Of a stretch of DNA of 25,369 bases, positions 15,224-23,600 are shown one piece after another. The stretch is from Minisyncoccota bacterium (lineage in GTDB: Bacteria; Patescibacteriota; Minisyncoccia; Phycocordibacterales; Phycocordibacteraceae), in NCBI GenBank assembly GCA_018062165.1, contig JAGOSU010000002.1:1-25369 (forward strand). The letters run 5' to 3'. How positions within the stretch are numbered: position 1 is the stretch's first letter; each line of letters begins with the position of its first letter. Both the position numbers and the translations under genes were made by a program. The notes below the pieces were generated by a model. It saw only the letters and a list, made by a program, of their open reading frames with translations. It had not been told where the DNA came from and did not search any database.

Positions 15224-16447
15224 ATGGAAAAGCGCATCATCCCCATTCTTTTCATCACGCTCTTAATCGACATGATCGGTATTGGGATGTTGATTCCCAT
15301 CATTCCGATTATCTTTACTGACCCTACGGCACCCGACTTCCTCTTGCATGGCTACTCAATGCAGATGCAGTTCATCATCGCTGGTGTGGTTACCGCCCTC
15401 TACGGGATTGTGCAATTCATCGCCGCTCCGCTACTGGGGGAACTCTCGGACGCGTATGGAAGGAAGCGCCTCCTTCTCTTGGGTGTGGGTGTGCTTGCTA
15501 TCTCGCAGCTGTGTTTTGGGTTTGGTATTGAGACAGGCTCGCTCGCACTCCTCTTTATAAGCCGCATCGTAGGAGGATTCGCCGCTGCAAACTTCTCTAT
15601 TGCGCAAGCTGCCATTGCCGATGTGACGGCCCCTGAGCACCGTGCAAAGAACTTCGGTCTCATTGGTGCGGCCTTCGGTATTGCGTTTATTATCGGCCCC
15701 TTGCTCGGCGGCTGGATTGCCGGGGCAACGGGAAGCGCGTCTGCGCCGTTCTGGTTTGCGGGTGCCCTGGGTGTGCTGAACCTCCTCTCACTCGCACTCT
15801 TCATGCCGGAGACGCATAAGGTATCAAAGGAAGAACAGCACCGCTTCCATCCCCTCAAGGGCATTAGGAACATTCAGGCAGCCTTTAACGACAAAGATGC
15901 TCGCCCGGTGTACCTCACGAGCTTCTTCTACATGTGTGGCTTTGCCTTCATGACAAGCTTCTTCGGCATCATGCTCGTAAATCGATTCGGACTCTCTGAA
16001 GGGGAAGTAGGCACCTTCTTTAGCGTCATGGGTGTGTGGATTGTGCTGACCCAGCTCGTTATTCTTAGGTTCATGACCAAGCTCTTCAATGAGTTACAAA
16101 TATTGAAGTATTCGCTCCTTCTAGTTGCGCTTGCACTCGTCATTCAGCCGTACATGCCTACGGTTCCGCTGCTGTATGCCATCATCCCGCTCTTCGCTAT
16201 TTCGCACGGGCTCTCCATCGCGAACATCACAGCACTCGTAAGCAAAGGTGTTGGACCAGGGAAACAAGGAGCAGCGCTTGGCATTAACAGCTCGCTCATC
16301 GCTTTCTCGCAGGGAGTGGTGCCTATCGTTGCGGGGTTTGCCACAGGCATTGTTGGCATTACTGCGCCATTCATCGCAGGCGGCATCCTTATTTTCTGCG
16401 CCTGGATTGTATTATTCTCTAAACAACTAGCACCACACCATGCCTAA
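15224..16447 (+). CDS. MFS transporter, TCR/Tet-like
   Basis: This 407-residue protein has about twelve hydrophobic segments. Family signatures are present: D-x-x-G-x-G-x-x-x-P in TM1 (16-25), motif A G-E-L-S-D-A-Y-G-R-K-R (72-82), R-I-V-G-G in TM4 (114-118), and motif C G-x-x-x-G-x-x-x-G-P-x-x-G-G in TM5 (148-163). Motif C is typical of drug:H+ antiporters, so export of a small molecule by proton exchange is likely. The true substrate is unknown and this should not be read as tetracycline resistance. The start at 15224 fits the first TM segment and the upstream promoter. It overlaps the peroxiredoxin gene by eight bases. Confidence 0.9.
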   Translation: MEKRIIPILFITLLIDMIGIGMLIPIIPIIFTDPTAPDFLLHGYSMQMQFIIAGVVTALYGIVQFIAAPLLGELSDAYGRKRLLLLGVGVLAISQLCFGFGIETGSLALLFISRIVGGFAAANFSIAQAAIADVTAPEHRAKNFGLIGAAFGIAFIIGPLLGGWIAGATGSASAPFWFAGALGVLNLLSLALFMPETHKVSKEEQHRFHPLKGIRNIQAAFNDKDARPVYLTSFFYMCGFAFMTSFFGIMLVNRFGLSEGEVGTFFSVMGVWIVLTQLVILRFMTKLFNELQILKYSLLLVALALVIQPYMPTVPLLYAIIPLFAISHGLSIANITALVSKGVGPGKQGAALGINSSLIAFSQGVVPIVAGFATGIVGITAPFIAGGILIFCAWIVLFSKQLAPHHA

Positions 16448-16904
16448 GGAAGGACACAAAGCGCCAGGATTCTCGCTTCCCGATCAGGACGGAACGGTTC
16501 GTTCTCTGTCTGACTACATAGGGAAGCGCTTGGTGCTCTACTTCTATCCAAAAGACGACACACCAGGCTGCACCATAGAAGCGCAGGTGCTCGGGGACTC
16601 CATCAAGAAGTTTCAGAAGCTCGGTACTGAAGTAATAGGTGTATCAGCAGACAGTGTGAAGAGTCACAAGAAGTTTTGTGACAAGTTTTCTATTCCCTTT
16701 CCGCTTCTTTCAGACGAAGAGAAGAAGATGGTGAACGCCTATGGAGTCTGGGGAGAGAAGCAGATGATGGGGAGGAAGTATATGGGCATCAGGCGGACCA
16801 CCTTTGTGATTGGTCCTCAGGGGAAGATTATAAAGATCTTTGAGAACGTAAAGCCACCAAAACACGCTGAGGAGTTGCTCGAATACTTGTCCACAGGCTT
16901 TTGA
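16440..16904 (+). CDS. bcp: Peroxiredoxin, PrxQ/Bcp type without the usual resolving Cys
   Basis: This 154-residue thioredoxin-fold peroxidase reduces hydroperoxides. The active-site motif Y-P-K-D-D-T-P-G-C-T is intact with peroxidatic Cys44; Thr41 and Arg119 (R-R-T-T-F-V-I) complete the family site. Most PrxQ proteins carry the resolving Cys five residues later (C-T-x-E-A-C); here that position is Gln49. The only other Cys is Cys80 (K-K-F-C-D-K), so the enzyme is either 1-Cys or uses Cys80. It is cytoplasmic, with no signal peptide. It shares eight bases with the MFS gene end (ATGCCTAA) and is probably co-transcribed with it. Its stop codon lies inside the -35 box of the guaB promoter. Confidence 0.93.
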   Translation: MPKEGHKAPGFSLPDQDGTVRSLSDYIGKRLVLYFYPKDDTPGCTIEAQVLGDSIKKFQKLGTEVIGVSADSVKSHKKFCDKFSIPFPLLSDEEKKMVNAYGVWGEKQMMGRKYMGIRRTTFVIGPQGKIIKIFENVKPPKHAEELLEYLSTGF

Positions 16905-16927
16905 CAAAGTAATGGGTGTGCTATAGT
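16901..16927 (+). promoter_or_regulatory. guaB promoter, leaderless type
   Basis: TTGACA at 16901-16906 is a perfect -35; TATAGT at 16922-16927 is the -10; the spacer is 15 bases. The -10 ends five bases before the guaB ATG at 16933, so transcription should start at or next to the start codon. The upstream stop TGA (16902-16904) is part of the -35. Confidence 0.7.
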
Positions 16928-16932
16928 GGTTC

Positions 16933-17979
16933 ATGGAACGGGTTTTGTATACCTTCGACGACGTGCTCATCGCTCCGGCGAGAAGCGCTATTGAGCCTTC
17001 TGCGGCCGTCGTCGGCTCTGCCGCTTGTCGCGGCCTTTTTCTTAGAGTGCCAGTGCTCTCTGCTGCTATGGATCGCGTCACTGACGCGAGGATGGCTATT
17101 GCGGTAGCCAAGGCTGGCGCGCTCGGTGTACTCCATCGCAACTGCACCAAGGAGGAGCAGGCAAAGATGGTGGCTCAGGTTAAGAAGGCTGGGGTGCTAG
17201 TGGCTGCTGCCTGTGGACCGTTTGATATGGAGCGTGCACTCTTGCTCGCAAAGAATGGAGCAGACGTCATCATCATCGACTGTGCACACGGTCACAACAT
17301 GAAGGTGCTCAAGTCTGCTAAGGCCATCAAAGCAAAGCTCCCTAAGAAGGTGAAGATGATTGTTGGCAATATCGCAACTGCAGAAGCTGCTGCTGACATC
17401 ATCAAGATGAACTTTGCTGATGGACTTAAGGTGGGCGTCGGTCCGGGCTCCATCTGCACCACGCGCCTTGTGTCTGGAGTTGGTATGCCGCAGTTGACTG
17501 CCGTTATGGATGTCGTGAAGGTTGCCAAGAAGGCAGGCATCCCGGTTATTGCTGACGGAGGCATGAAGACCACTGGAGATATCGCTAAGGCGCTTGCCGC
17601 AGGCGCTTCTGCTGTCATGAGCGGCAACCTCTTTGCAGGAACCATTGAAACTCCAGGACGCATTGTTACAAAGAACGGAAAGAAGTTTAAGGAATACCGC
17701 GGCATGGGCTCCAAGCCAGTCATCGGTGGAGACTCAGGAAGCCAGCGCTATCTCACCAAGGGTCGCAAGGCAGTACCAGAAGGTGTTGTTGGTCTCGTTC
17801 CGGTAAAGGGAACCGCAGAGGATGTGGTCGCGGAAATTGCCTCAGGCGTGCAGGTTGCTATGGGCTACGTCGGTGCCAAGGATATTCCGGAGTTCCAGAA
17901 GAAAGCGAAGTTCATTCGCGTGACACTCGCTTCAACGGTTGAGGGAAGGCCGCACTCTCTTTCGGAGGTGATTGAGTAA
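16933..17979 (+). CDS. guaB: IMP dehydrogenase lacking CBS domains
   Basis: It oxidises IMP to XMP with NAD+, the committed step of GMP synthesis. The catalytic loop G-V-G-P-G-S-I-C-T-T-R places the nucleophile at Cys175. Other family marks are S-A-A-M-D (43-47), D-C-A-H-G-H (116-121), A-D-G-G (207-210), Y-R-G-M-G-S (255-260) and a flap R-Y (272-273). At 348 residues it is about 140 shorter than usual: the CBS/Bateman insertion expected after about residue 80 is missing. The length equals GMP reductase (GuaC), but D-C-A-H-G-H and Y-R-G-M-G-S are IMPDH-type, so I favour GuaB. It has its own promoter. Its stop abuts the end of the convergent gene at 17980 with no terminator. Confidence 0.9.
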   Translation: MERVLYTFDDVLIAPARSAIEPSAAVVGSAACRGLFLRVPVLSAAMDRVTDARMAIAVAKAGALGVLHRNCTKEEQAKMVAQVKKAGVLVAAACGPFDMERALLLAKNGADVIIIDCAHGHNMKVLKSAKAIKAKLPKKVKMIVGNIATAEAAADIIKMNFADGLKVGVGPGSICTTRLVSGVGMPQLTAVMDVVKVAKKAGIPVIADGGMKTTGDIAKALAAGASAVMSGNLFAGTIETPGRIVTKNGKKFKEYRGMGSKPVIGGDSGSQRYLTKGRKAVPEGVVGLVPVKGTAEDVVAEIASGVQVAMGYVGAKDIPEFQKKAKFIRVTLASTVEGRPHSLSEVIE

Positions 17980-19149
17980 CTACTTGTCTGTGGAAGCGTG
18001 AGCGCTTCTGTGGTGAATGGCGGCAGCCGTATCTATTGCTTCACTGCGGGTAACCTTGCCGTAGTAGAAGAGGAACGCTGCCACGTTAAGTGACCACGCA
18101 CCTTTAGGTCTTGGGAAAAGTGCCTCGATGTCGTCTTCGCTCAAATTCGCAAGCGCTTTACCTCCTTGCCTATGAACAAAGTTGCCAACGGTCGGTTCCG
18201 TCTTATCTGGGCTTGTTTTTGAATATTCCTTAGCAATGTGTGTATACGTTTCGCCAGCGAGTAACTTAGCGGCAATATCGTATGCACTCGCTTTGTCGAG
18301 TTTGAGCGTTTTCTTCCACTCCCTAAGTTCAAGAACTCTATTTGAGAGAATATTGTGTCGAAGTTGAGCAATGTTGTTGCCTGGCTTAACGCTCGGTTTG
18401 TAGGACTTAGGGCTTTGATTGATTATATGCGCTTCAATATCTGGGTCTGATTGTTCTTTGATAATTGAACGATAGAGAACGTCAATTGCCGTGTCGAAAT
18501 CGTAAAACCCCTCTCCGTTTTTCTGTGGAAGCGAATCACTTGCGATATTAAAAAGTTGAATTCGATGCTGAAGACCAAATTTTTTACACATCTCTTCAAT
18601 CATTGTGCTCGTACGCGTCTCTTTTCCAGTCTGTGGGTCTAGTTCTGGGAATGACAATAGTTGCAATTTTTTGCCGGTTTTCCGCACATAATTACCAATT
18701 TCTTTTGCAAGAGGGGAGAGCTTGTATTTCTTGTGCTGCGAAATGAGGTCAGGGTCGGGTCCTATGTAGTCCCCGTTCATTTCCAACTCTTCATCGGAGA
18801 GAAGGTCAACACCAAACACAGTGGCAATTTCGCTCGGTCCCTTTCCTTCAAGCGTGAGAATAACCAGTTGTACGAACCATTCTTCAGGAATTTTCTGGTT
18901 GCTATTAATTTTTCCAGTAATCATCCAGGCACTCTCATTGAAAACATCTGCCTTTGTGAGTGCCCAACGTCGCAACAGAAGACCGTAGAGATGGTCAAGG
19001 AGTTCCTTGCCTTCAAGAGGAGTCCCGTCTTCTTTGCGTGGCCTCAGTTCCTCAACGGGAAGCTGGCCAATAGGAGGTGTAGGTGGCCAATCTGCAAAGG
19101 GATATTCCTCTCGATCTGGAAGCTCTGATACTCCTTCGGTCGCATTCAT
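17980..19149 (-). CDS. Hypothetical protein with repeated HTH-like modules (389 aa)
   Basis: I do not recognise this protein. It has a Pro-rich N-terminus (1-45), no signal peptide and no TM segment. Two stretches look like helix-turn-helix units: about 100-115 (G-K-G-P-S-E-I-A-T-V-F-G) and about 297-310 (G-E-T-Y-T-H-I-A-K-E-Y-S). Each is followed by a similar block: E-I-G-N-Y-V-R-K-T-G-K-K-L near 155 and T-V-G-N-F-V-H-R-Q-G-G-K-A-L near 322. The last ~65 residues align with the end of the neighbouring minus-strand protein. The gene looks more A/T-rich than the flanking genes by eye. A DNA-binding role is inference. An extended -10 lies six bases before its ATG. Confidence 0.75.
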   Translation of the reverse strand: MNATEGVSELPDREEYPFADWPPTPPIGQLPVEELRPRKEDGTPLEGKELLDHLYGLLLRRWALTKADVFNESAWMITGKINSNQKIPEEWFVQLVILTLEGKGPSEIATVFGVDLLSDEELEMNGDYIGPDPDLISQHKKYKLSPLAKEIGNYVRKTGKKLQLLSFPELDPQTGKETRTSTMIEEMCKKFGLQHRIQLFNIASDSLPQKNGEGFYDFDTAIDVLYRSIIKEQSDPDIEAHIINQSPKSYKPSVKPGNNIAQLRHNILSNRVLELREWKKTLKLDKASAYDIAAKLLAGETYTHIAKEYSKTSPDKTEPTVGNFVHRQGGKALANLSEDDIEALFPRPKGAWSLNVAAFLFYYGKVTRSEAIDTAAAIHHRSAHASTDK

Positions 19150-19155
19150 GTGGCG

Positions 19156-19164
19156 ATAATAGCA
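19156..19164 (-). promoter_or_regulatory. Extended -10 promoter, leaderless type (minus strand)
   Basis: On the minus strand TGCTATTAT (TGn-TATTAT) ends six bases before the ATG at 19149. It fits inside the 18-base gap to the upstream gene, so the two minus-strand genes can be transcribed separately. Confidence 0.6.
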
Positions 19165-19167
19165 TTT

Positions 19168-19512
19168 CTAGTCGAACCATCCGTCCTTCGCATCTTCGGG
19201 CTTCGTGCTGTATTTACGTGTACTCGGATAGAGAATACGCTGCGCGGCGATTGCTGCTGCGAAAGGACTTAAGGGAAGTTTGCTGTGTTTGTAGAGGAAG
19301 GCGCCTACTGCGGTAGCGTCGTGCTTATTGGGGTGTTTGATTGAACGGCGCTCTTCTTCGGTCAGCGTAGGAAAGATGAGCATGCCTTTCTGACGCATGT
19401 GTGCGGTAAGGGTATTCCGGTTCTCACCCAACTCTTCCCCACGTGCAATCATGCTTGCGACTTCTGCGTCATTGATGGCATTCCCTGGAGTAGGTACCTT
19501 CTCGTCTGGCAT
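19168..19512 (-). CDS. Hypothetical protein paralogous to the C-terminus of its neighbour (114 aa)
   Basis: This short, soluble-looking protein has no signal peptide or TM segment. From about residue 34, T-L-T-A-H-M-R-Q-K-G, L-T-E-E-E and V-G-A-F-L-Y-K-H-S-K-L line up with T-V-G-N-F-V-H-R-Q-G, L-S-E-D-D and V-A-A-F-L-F-Y-Y-G-K-V near the end of the 389-residue protein downstream. This indicates a shared module and probably gene duplication. It has its own extended -10 promoter and diverges from carA. The function is unknown; HTH-like DNA binding is a guess from the neighbour. Confidence 0.7.
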   Translation of the reverse strand: MPDEKVPTPGNAINDAEVASMIARGEELGENRNTLTAHMRQKGMLIFPTLTEEERRSIKHPNKHDATAVGAFLYKHSKLPLSPFAAAIAAQRILYPSTRKYSTKPEDAKDGWFD

Positions 19513-19518
19513 AGGGAA

Positions 19519-19527
19519 ATAGTAGCA
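19519..19527 (-). promoter_or_regulatory. Extended -10 promoter, leaderless type (minus strand)
   Basis: On the minus strand TGCTACTAT (TGn-TACTAT) ends six bases before the ATG at 19512, with no Shine-Dalgarno. It is eight bases from the -35 of the divergent carA promoter. Confidence 0.6.
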
Positions 19528-19534
19528 TCCCCGT

Positions 19535-19562
19535 TTGACACCCCTTCGTATTGCTCTATACT
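19535..19562 (+). promoter_or_regulatory. carAB promoter
   Basis: TTGACA (19535-19540), a 16-base spacer and TATACT (19557-19562) form the best sigma70-type promoter in the window. The start of transcription is expected near 19566-19572, at or just before the leader ORF. Confidence 0.85.
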
Positions 19563-19571
19563 AGGGCTTTA

Positions 19572-19634
19572 ATGACCTCCACGGCATTAAATCGAAACAC
19601 CTCGCAGGAGGTGTATTTTTTTACCCTGCCATGA
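19572..19634 (+). CDS. Putative 20-residue carA leader peptide
   Basis: A short ORF starts at 19572, about ten bases after the -10, so it would be nearly or fully leaderless. It reads M-T-S-T-A-L-N-R-N-T, then S-Q-E-V-Y-F-F-T-L-P, and stops at TGA 19632-19634, overlapping the carA ATG (ATGA). The terminator hairpin lies inside it, and its U-tract encodes Tyr-Phe-Phe. This resembles the logic of the E. coli pyrBI leader peptide, where translation coupled to transcription controls termination according to UTP. There is one Arg codon (CGA) and no Arg run, so arginine-type ribosome stalling is less likely. It was inferred from position and layout only; no homologue is known to me. Confidence 0.5.
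   Translation: MTSTALNRNTSQEVYFFTLP
19597..19622 (+). terminator. Attenuator hairpin in the carA leader
   Basis: ACACCTC (19597-19603), loop GCAG and GAGGTGT (19608-19614) form a 7-bp stem followed by A and seven T, an intrinsic terminator placed between promoter and carA. The distal ACCTCC (19575-19580) is complementary to GGAGGT (19607-19612) and can form a competing antiterminator. The 3' arm also contains AGGAGGTG, a perfect Shine-Dalgarno, but 17 bases from the carA ATG. Confidence 0.75.
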
Positions 19635-20674
19635 AGCTCTATTTAGAGAACGGTTCGAGCTTCGAGGGAGAGAGCTTTGGCGCCAACGTCGCTGTTTCTG
19701 GAGAGGTGGTCTTCAACACCGGAATGGTGGGCTACGTCGAGACGCTCTCTGACCCTTCCTACTCCGGCCAGATAGTGGTGCTCACCTATCCGCTTGTTGG
19801 TAACTACGGAGTACCCAATGAGAAGCAGTTTGAGAGCGAGAAGATTCACGCGGCAGGACTTGTCGTCTCCGAGTACTGCGACGAGTATTCTCATCACGAC
19901 GCGAAGGAGTCCTTGAAGTCCTGGTTGAAGCGCTCAGGTGTCCCGGCTATCACTGGGGTGGATACCCGTGCCATCACCAAAGTACTTCGCGAGAAGGGCG
20001 TCATGCTTGGTCAGCTTGGGGGTACTAAGAAAGGAAAGTTTGTCGACTCCAACAAGGTAAACCAGGTTGCTATCGTGAGCCCTAAGAAGAAGAAAGAGTA
20101 TGGGAACGGGCCGGTGCGCATTGTGCTTGTGGACTGTGGCGCGAAGGAAAACATCATGCGCTCTATTCTGACTCCTGACACCACCGTTATCCGCGTACCG
20201 TGGGATTACGACTTCACGCAGGAAAAGTACGATGGCGTCGTGCTCAGCAATGGTCCGGGTGACCCGGTGGAGTGCACCGCAACCGTTGAGAACGTAAAAA
20301 AGGCACTAAAGGGTGATAAGCCAATTCTTGGTATTTGTCTCGGTATCCAGATGCTTGCACTCGCAGCAGGAGGAAAGACCTACAAGCTCAAGTACGGGCA
20401 CCGCGCACAGAACCAACCATGTGTAGCAGGCAAGCGCTGCTACATAACGAGCCAGAACCACGGCTATGCGGTAGATGCGAAGTCGCTCCCTAAGGAGTGG
20501 AAGATTTGGTTTACGAACGCCAACGACGGCAGTGTCGAAGGAATCAAACACACGAAGAAGCCGTTTAGGGCTGTTCAGTTTCATCCGGAAGCATGCCCGG
20601 GACCTACCGACACGCACTGGCTCTTTGAAGACTTCCTCAAGGACGTGATGAAAACTAAAAAGAAACGCGTATGA
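19631..20674 (+). CDS. carA: Carbamoyl phosphate synthase small subunit (glutaminase)
   Basis: This 347-residue subunit releases ammonia from glutamine and channels it to CarB. The N-terminal CPSase_sm domain (1-~135) contains T-G-M-V-G-Y-x-E-x-L-x-D-P-S-Y and T-Y-P-L-x-G-N-Y-G. The class I amidotransferase domain (163-345) has the nucleophile Cys236 in I-C-L-G-I-Q, plus His318 and Glu320 in F-H-P-E; all three catalytic residues are intact. S-Q-N-H-G-Y-A-V and T-N-A-N-D-G-S blocks match CAD-like enzymes closely. The ATG overlaps the leader-ORF stop (ATGA), and the gene ends with an ATGA overlap with carB, so expression of leader, carA and carB is probably coupled. Confidence 0.96.
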   Translation: MKLYLENGSSFEGESFGANVAVSGEVVFNTGMVGYVETLSDPSYSGQIVVLTYPLVGNYGVPNEKQFESEKIHAAGLVVSEYCDEYSHHDAKESLKSWLKRSGVPAITGVDTRAITKVLREKGVMLGQLGGTKKGKFVDSNKVNQVAIVSPKKKKEYGNGPVRIVLVDCGAKENIMRSILTPDTTVIRVPWDYDFTQEKYDGVVLSNGPGDPVECTATVENVKKALKGDKPILGICLGIQMLALAAGGKTYKLKYGHRAQNQPCVAGKRCYITSQNHGYAVDAKSLPKEWKIWFTNANDGSVEGIKHTKKPFRAVQFHPEACPGPTDTHWLFEDFLKDVMKTKKKRV

Positions 20675-23600
20675 AGCCCAAGAAAGTACTCATTCTCGGT
20701 TCGGGAGGACTCCGCATAGGGCAGGCGGGTGAGTTCGACTATTCCGGCTCCCAGGCAATCAAGGTGCTTAAGGAGGAGGGAATCCAATCAGTGCTCATCA
20801 ACCCAAACATTGCGACCGTGCAAACGGACAAAGGACTTGCCGACCGTGTGTACTTCCTTCCGCTCACTGAGCACTTCGCAACAGAGGTCATTAAGAAGGA
20901 GCGCCCTGATGCCATCTTCCTATCGTTTGGTGGGCAGACGGCGCTCAACCTTGGTCTCGCGCTTGAGAAGAGTGGGGTGCTGAAGAAGTATGGTGTGCGC
21001 GTACTTGGTACTCCGGTCTCCACTATCCGCGACACGGAGGACCGTGAACTTTTCGTAAAGAGACTGAACCAGATACAAGTAAAGACTGCGCGCAGCAAGG
21101 CAACGGCAAACGTTGCAGAAGCCAGAAAGGCTGCAGCGATGATTGGCTACCCGGTCATGGTGCGCTCAGGGTTTGCGCTTGGCGGTGAGGGCTCTGGCTT
21201 AGTGCGTGACGAGAAGGAGCTTGTCGACAAGCTCACTGACGTCTTCCACACCAACAAGCAGGTGTTGATTGAAGAGTATCTTCTCGGTTGGAAAGAAGTG
21301 GAGTACGAGGTGGTCCGCGACAAGGACGACAACTGCATCACGGTGTGCAACATGGAGAACCTCGACCCGATGGGCGTGCACACGGGAGAGTCCATTGTCG
21401 TCGCTCCTTCGCAGACGCTCACCAACGCCGAGTACCACATGCTCCGCGAGGTGGCGATTAAGACCATCCGACACCTTGGCATCGTGGGCGAGTGCAACAT
21501 CCAGTACGCGCTTCATCCAAAGACGGGAGATTACCGTGTGATTGAAGTAAATGCCCGACTTTCCCGCTCTTCTGCGCTTGCCTCTAAAGCGACCGGCTAC
21601 CCACTCGCCTTCGTTGCGGCTAAGCTTGCGCTCGGGTATGTGCTTCCAGAGCTCAAGAACTCCGTAACCGGAACGACCACTGCTTGCTTCGAGCCTGCAC
21701 TTGACTACATCGTTATCAAGATGCCGCGATGGGATTTGGATAAGTTCGGCAACGCTGCACCGCGTATTGGTACGGAGATGAAATCAGTCGGTGAGGTCAT
21801 GGCCATTGGACGCTCGTTTGAAGAAGTATTGCAGAAGGGCATACGCATGCTCAACATTGGTGCCGATGGCTTCACAGCCCAACGCAGCAAGCGCTATAAG
21901 TTCGATGACTATCTCAAGGAAATTAAAGAACCGACGACCCGTCGCATCTTTGCGATTGCCGAAGCGCTCCGGAAAGGCGCTACGGTTGAGAAGATTCACC
22001 AGCTTTCAAACATTGACCTCTGGTTCCTGAGGAAACTTGAGCACATTGTTGAGCTCGAGAAGAAGATTAAGCGTAAGCCACTTACCAAGAACCTTCTCAT
22101 CGAAGCTAAGAAGAACGGTTTCTCCGATATTCAGCTCGCAACCATCAAAGGCAAGACCGAAGAGGCAGTTCGCACACTGCGCCGTCGCCTGAAGGTGTTT
22201 CCGGTTATCAAGCAAATCGATACGCTTGCAGGAGAAGTGCCAGCAAAAACTAACTATCTTTACCTTACCTATCACGGCACGGAGGATGATGTGAAGCCAG
22301 GCAAGAAGAGCGTCATGGTGCTGGGTTCTGGCTCCTACTCCATCGGCTCCTCTGTTGAGTTTGATTGGTCGAGTGTCGAAGCACTTAAGACATTGAAGGC
22401 CAAGGGGTATGAGACCATTATGGTCAACTACAACCCTGAGACCGTGTCGACTGACTACGACATGAGTGACCGATTGTACTTTGATGAGCTTTCTCTTGAA
22501 CGCGTGCTCGACATCGTGGGCTTTGAAAAGCCAAAGGGCACGGTGGTCTCGACCGGCGGACAGATTCCAAACAACCTCGCGCTCAAGCTTTTCGAGAACG
22601 GTGTGAGGGTTCTGGGGACGAGTCCGAAGAACATCAACCGCGCAGAAGACCGCCACATCTTCTCTGCGCTTCTGGATAGGCTTGGGATTGACCAGCCTGA
22701 GTGGGCAGAACTCTCGACTCCTGCCGAGGCTGCTCGCATGGCGGCTAAGATGGGCTACCCGGTACTTATACGCCCTTCCTACGTCCTCTCAGGGGCTGCT
22801 ATGAGCGTTGCGCTTGATGAGGTGGGTCTTATTAAGTTCCTTGAGAAAGCGGTGGGGGTTTCAAGCGATCATCCCATCGTCATCTCCAAGTTCATCGAGA
22901 ACGCGCGCGAGATTGAGATAGATGGTGTGGCACAAAACGGCAAGCTCAAGATTTACGCGATTACCGAGCACGTCGAGAACGCAGGCACGCACTCGGGTGA
23001 TGCGACGCTCGTGCTTCCGGCACAGCGCACCTACATAGAGACCATCAGACGTGCCAAATCCATCACCAAGGGCATCATTAAGGAGCTCAATATTACTGGC
23101 CCATTCAACATGCAGTTCCTGGCCAAAGACAACAAGCTGCAGGTCATTGAATGCAACGTTCGTGCCTCTCGCTCGTTCCCCTTCGTCTCGAAGGTAACGG
23201 GCTACAACTTCATTGAGCTCGCAGTTCAAGCAATGCTTGGGCAGGACATCACCGGTGAGTACCGCACGCTTGAGCTCGACTATGTCGCCGTGAAGTCACC
23301 GCAGTTCTCCTACGGTCGCATCAAGGGCGCAGACCCGCTCTCGTACGTGGAGATGGCTTCCACTGGGGAAGTCGCAGCGTTTGGCGACTCCTATGCAGAG
23401 GCGCTTTTGAAGTCCATGATGGCCGCAGGGTTCAAACTTCCTAAGAAGAATGTATTGGTGTCGCTTGGTAAAGAAGAAAACAAGATAAAGCTCCTGCCAT
23501 CGGTTGAGACGCTCCATCGCATGGGCTTTCATATCTACGCTACGGAACACACCGCAGACTTCCTCAAGCAGAACAACATCCCGTGCGAGCGTGTCTACAA

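Noticed and set aside
15224..16447. Tetracycline-resistance determinant
   Set aside because: Only general TCR/MFS motifs are visible; substrate cannot be inferred from them.
16933..17979. GMP reductase (GuaC), suggested by the 348-residue length and lack of CBS domains
   Set aside because: D-C-A-H-G-H, S-A-A-M-D and Y-R-G-M-G-S are IMPDH-type; GMP reductase has different residues at these blocks.
19563..19630. PyrR-binding site or known riboswitch in the carA leader
   Set aside because: The leader is only about 60 bases and lacks the PyrR anti-antiterminator consensus or a ligand-binding junction; a simple attenuator explains it better.
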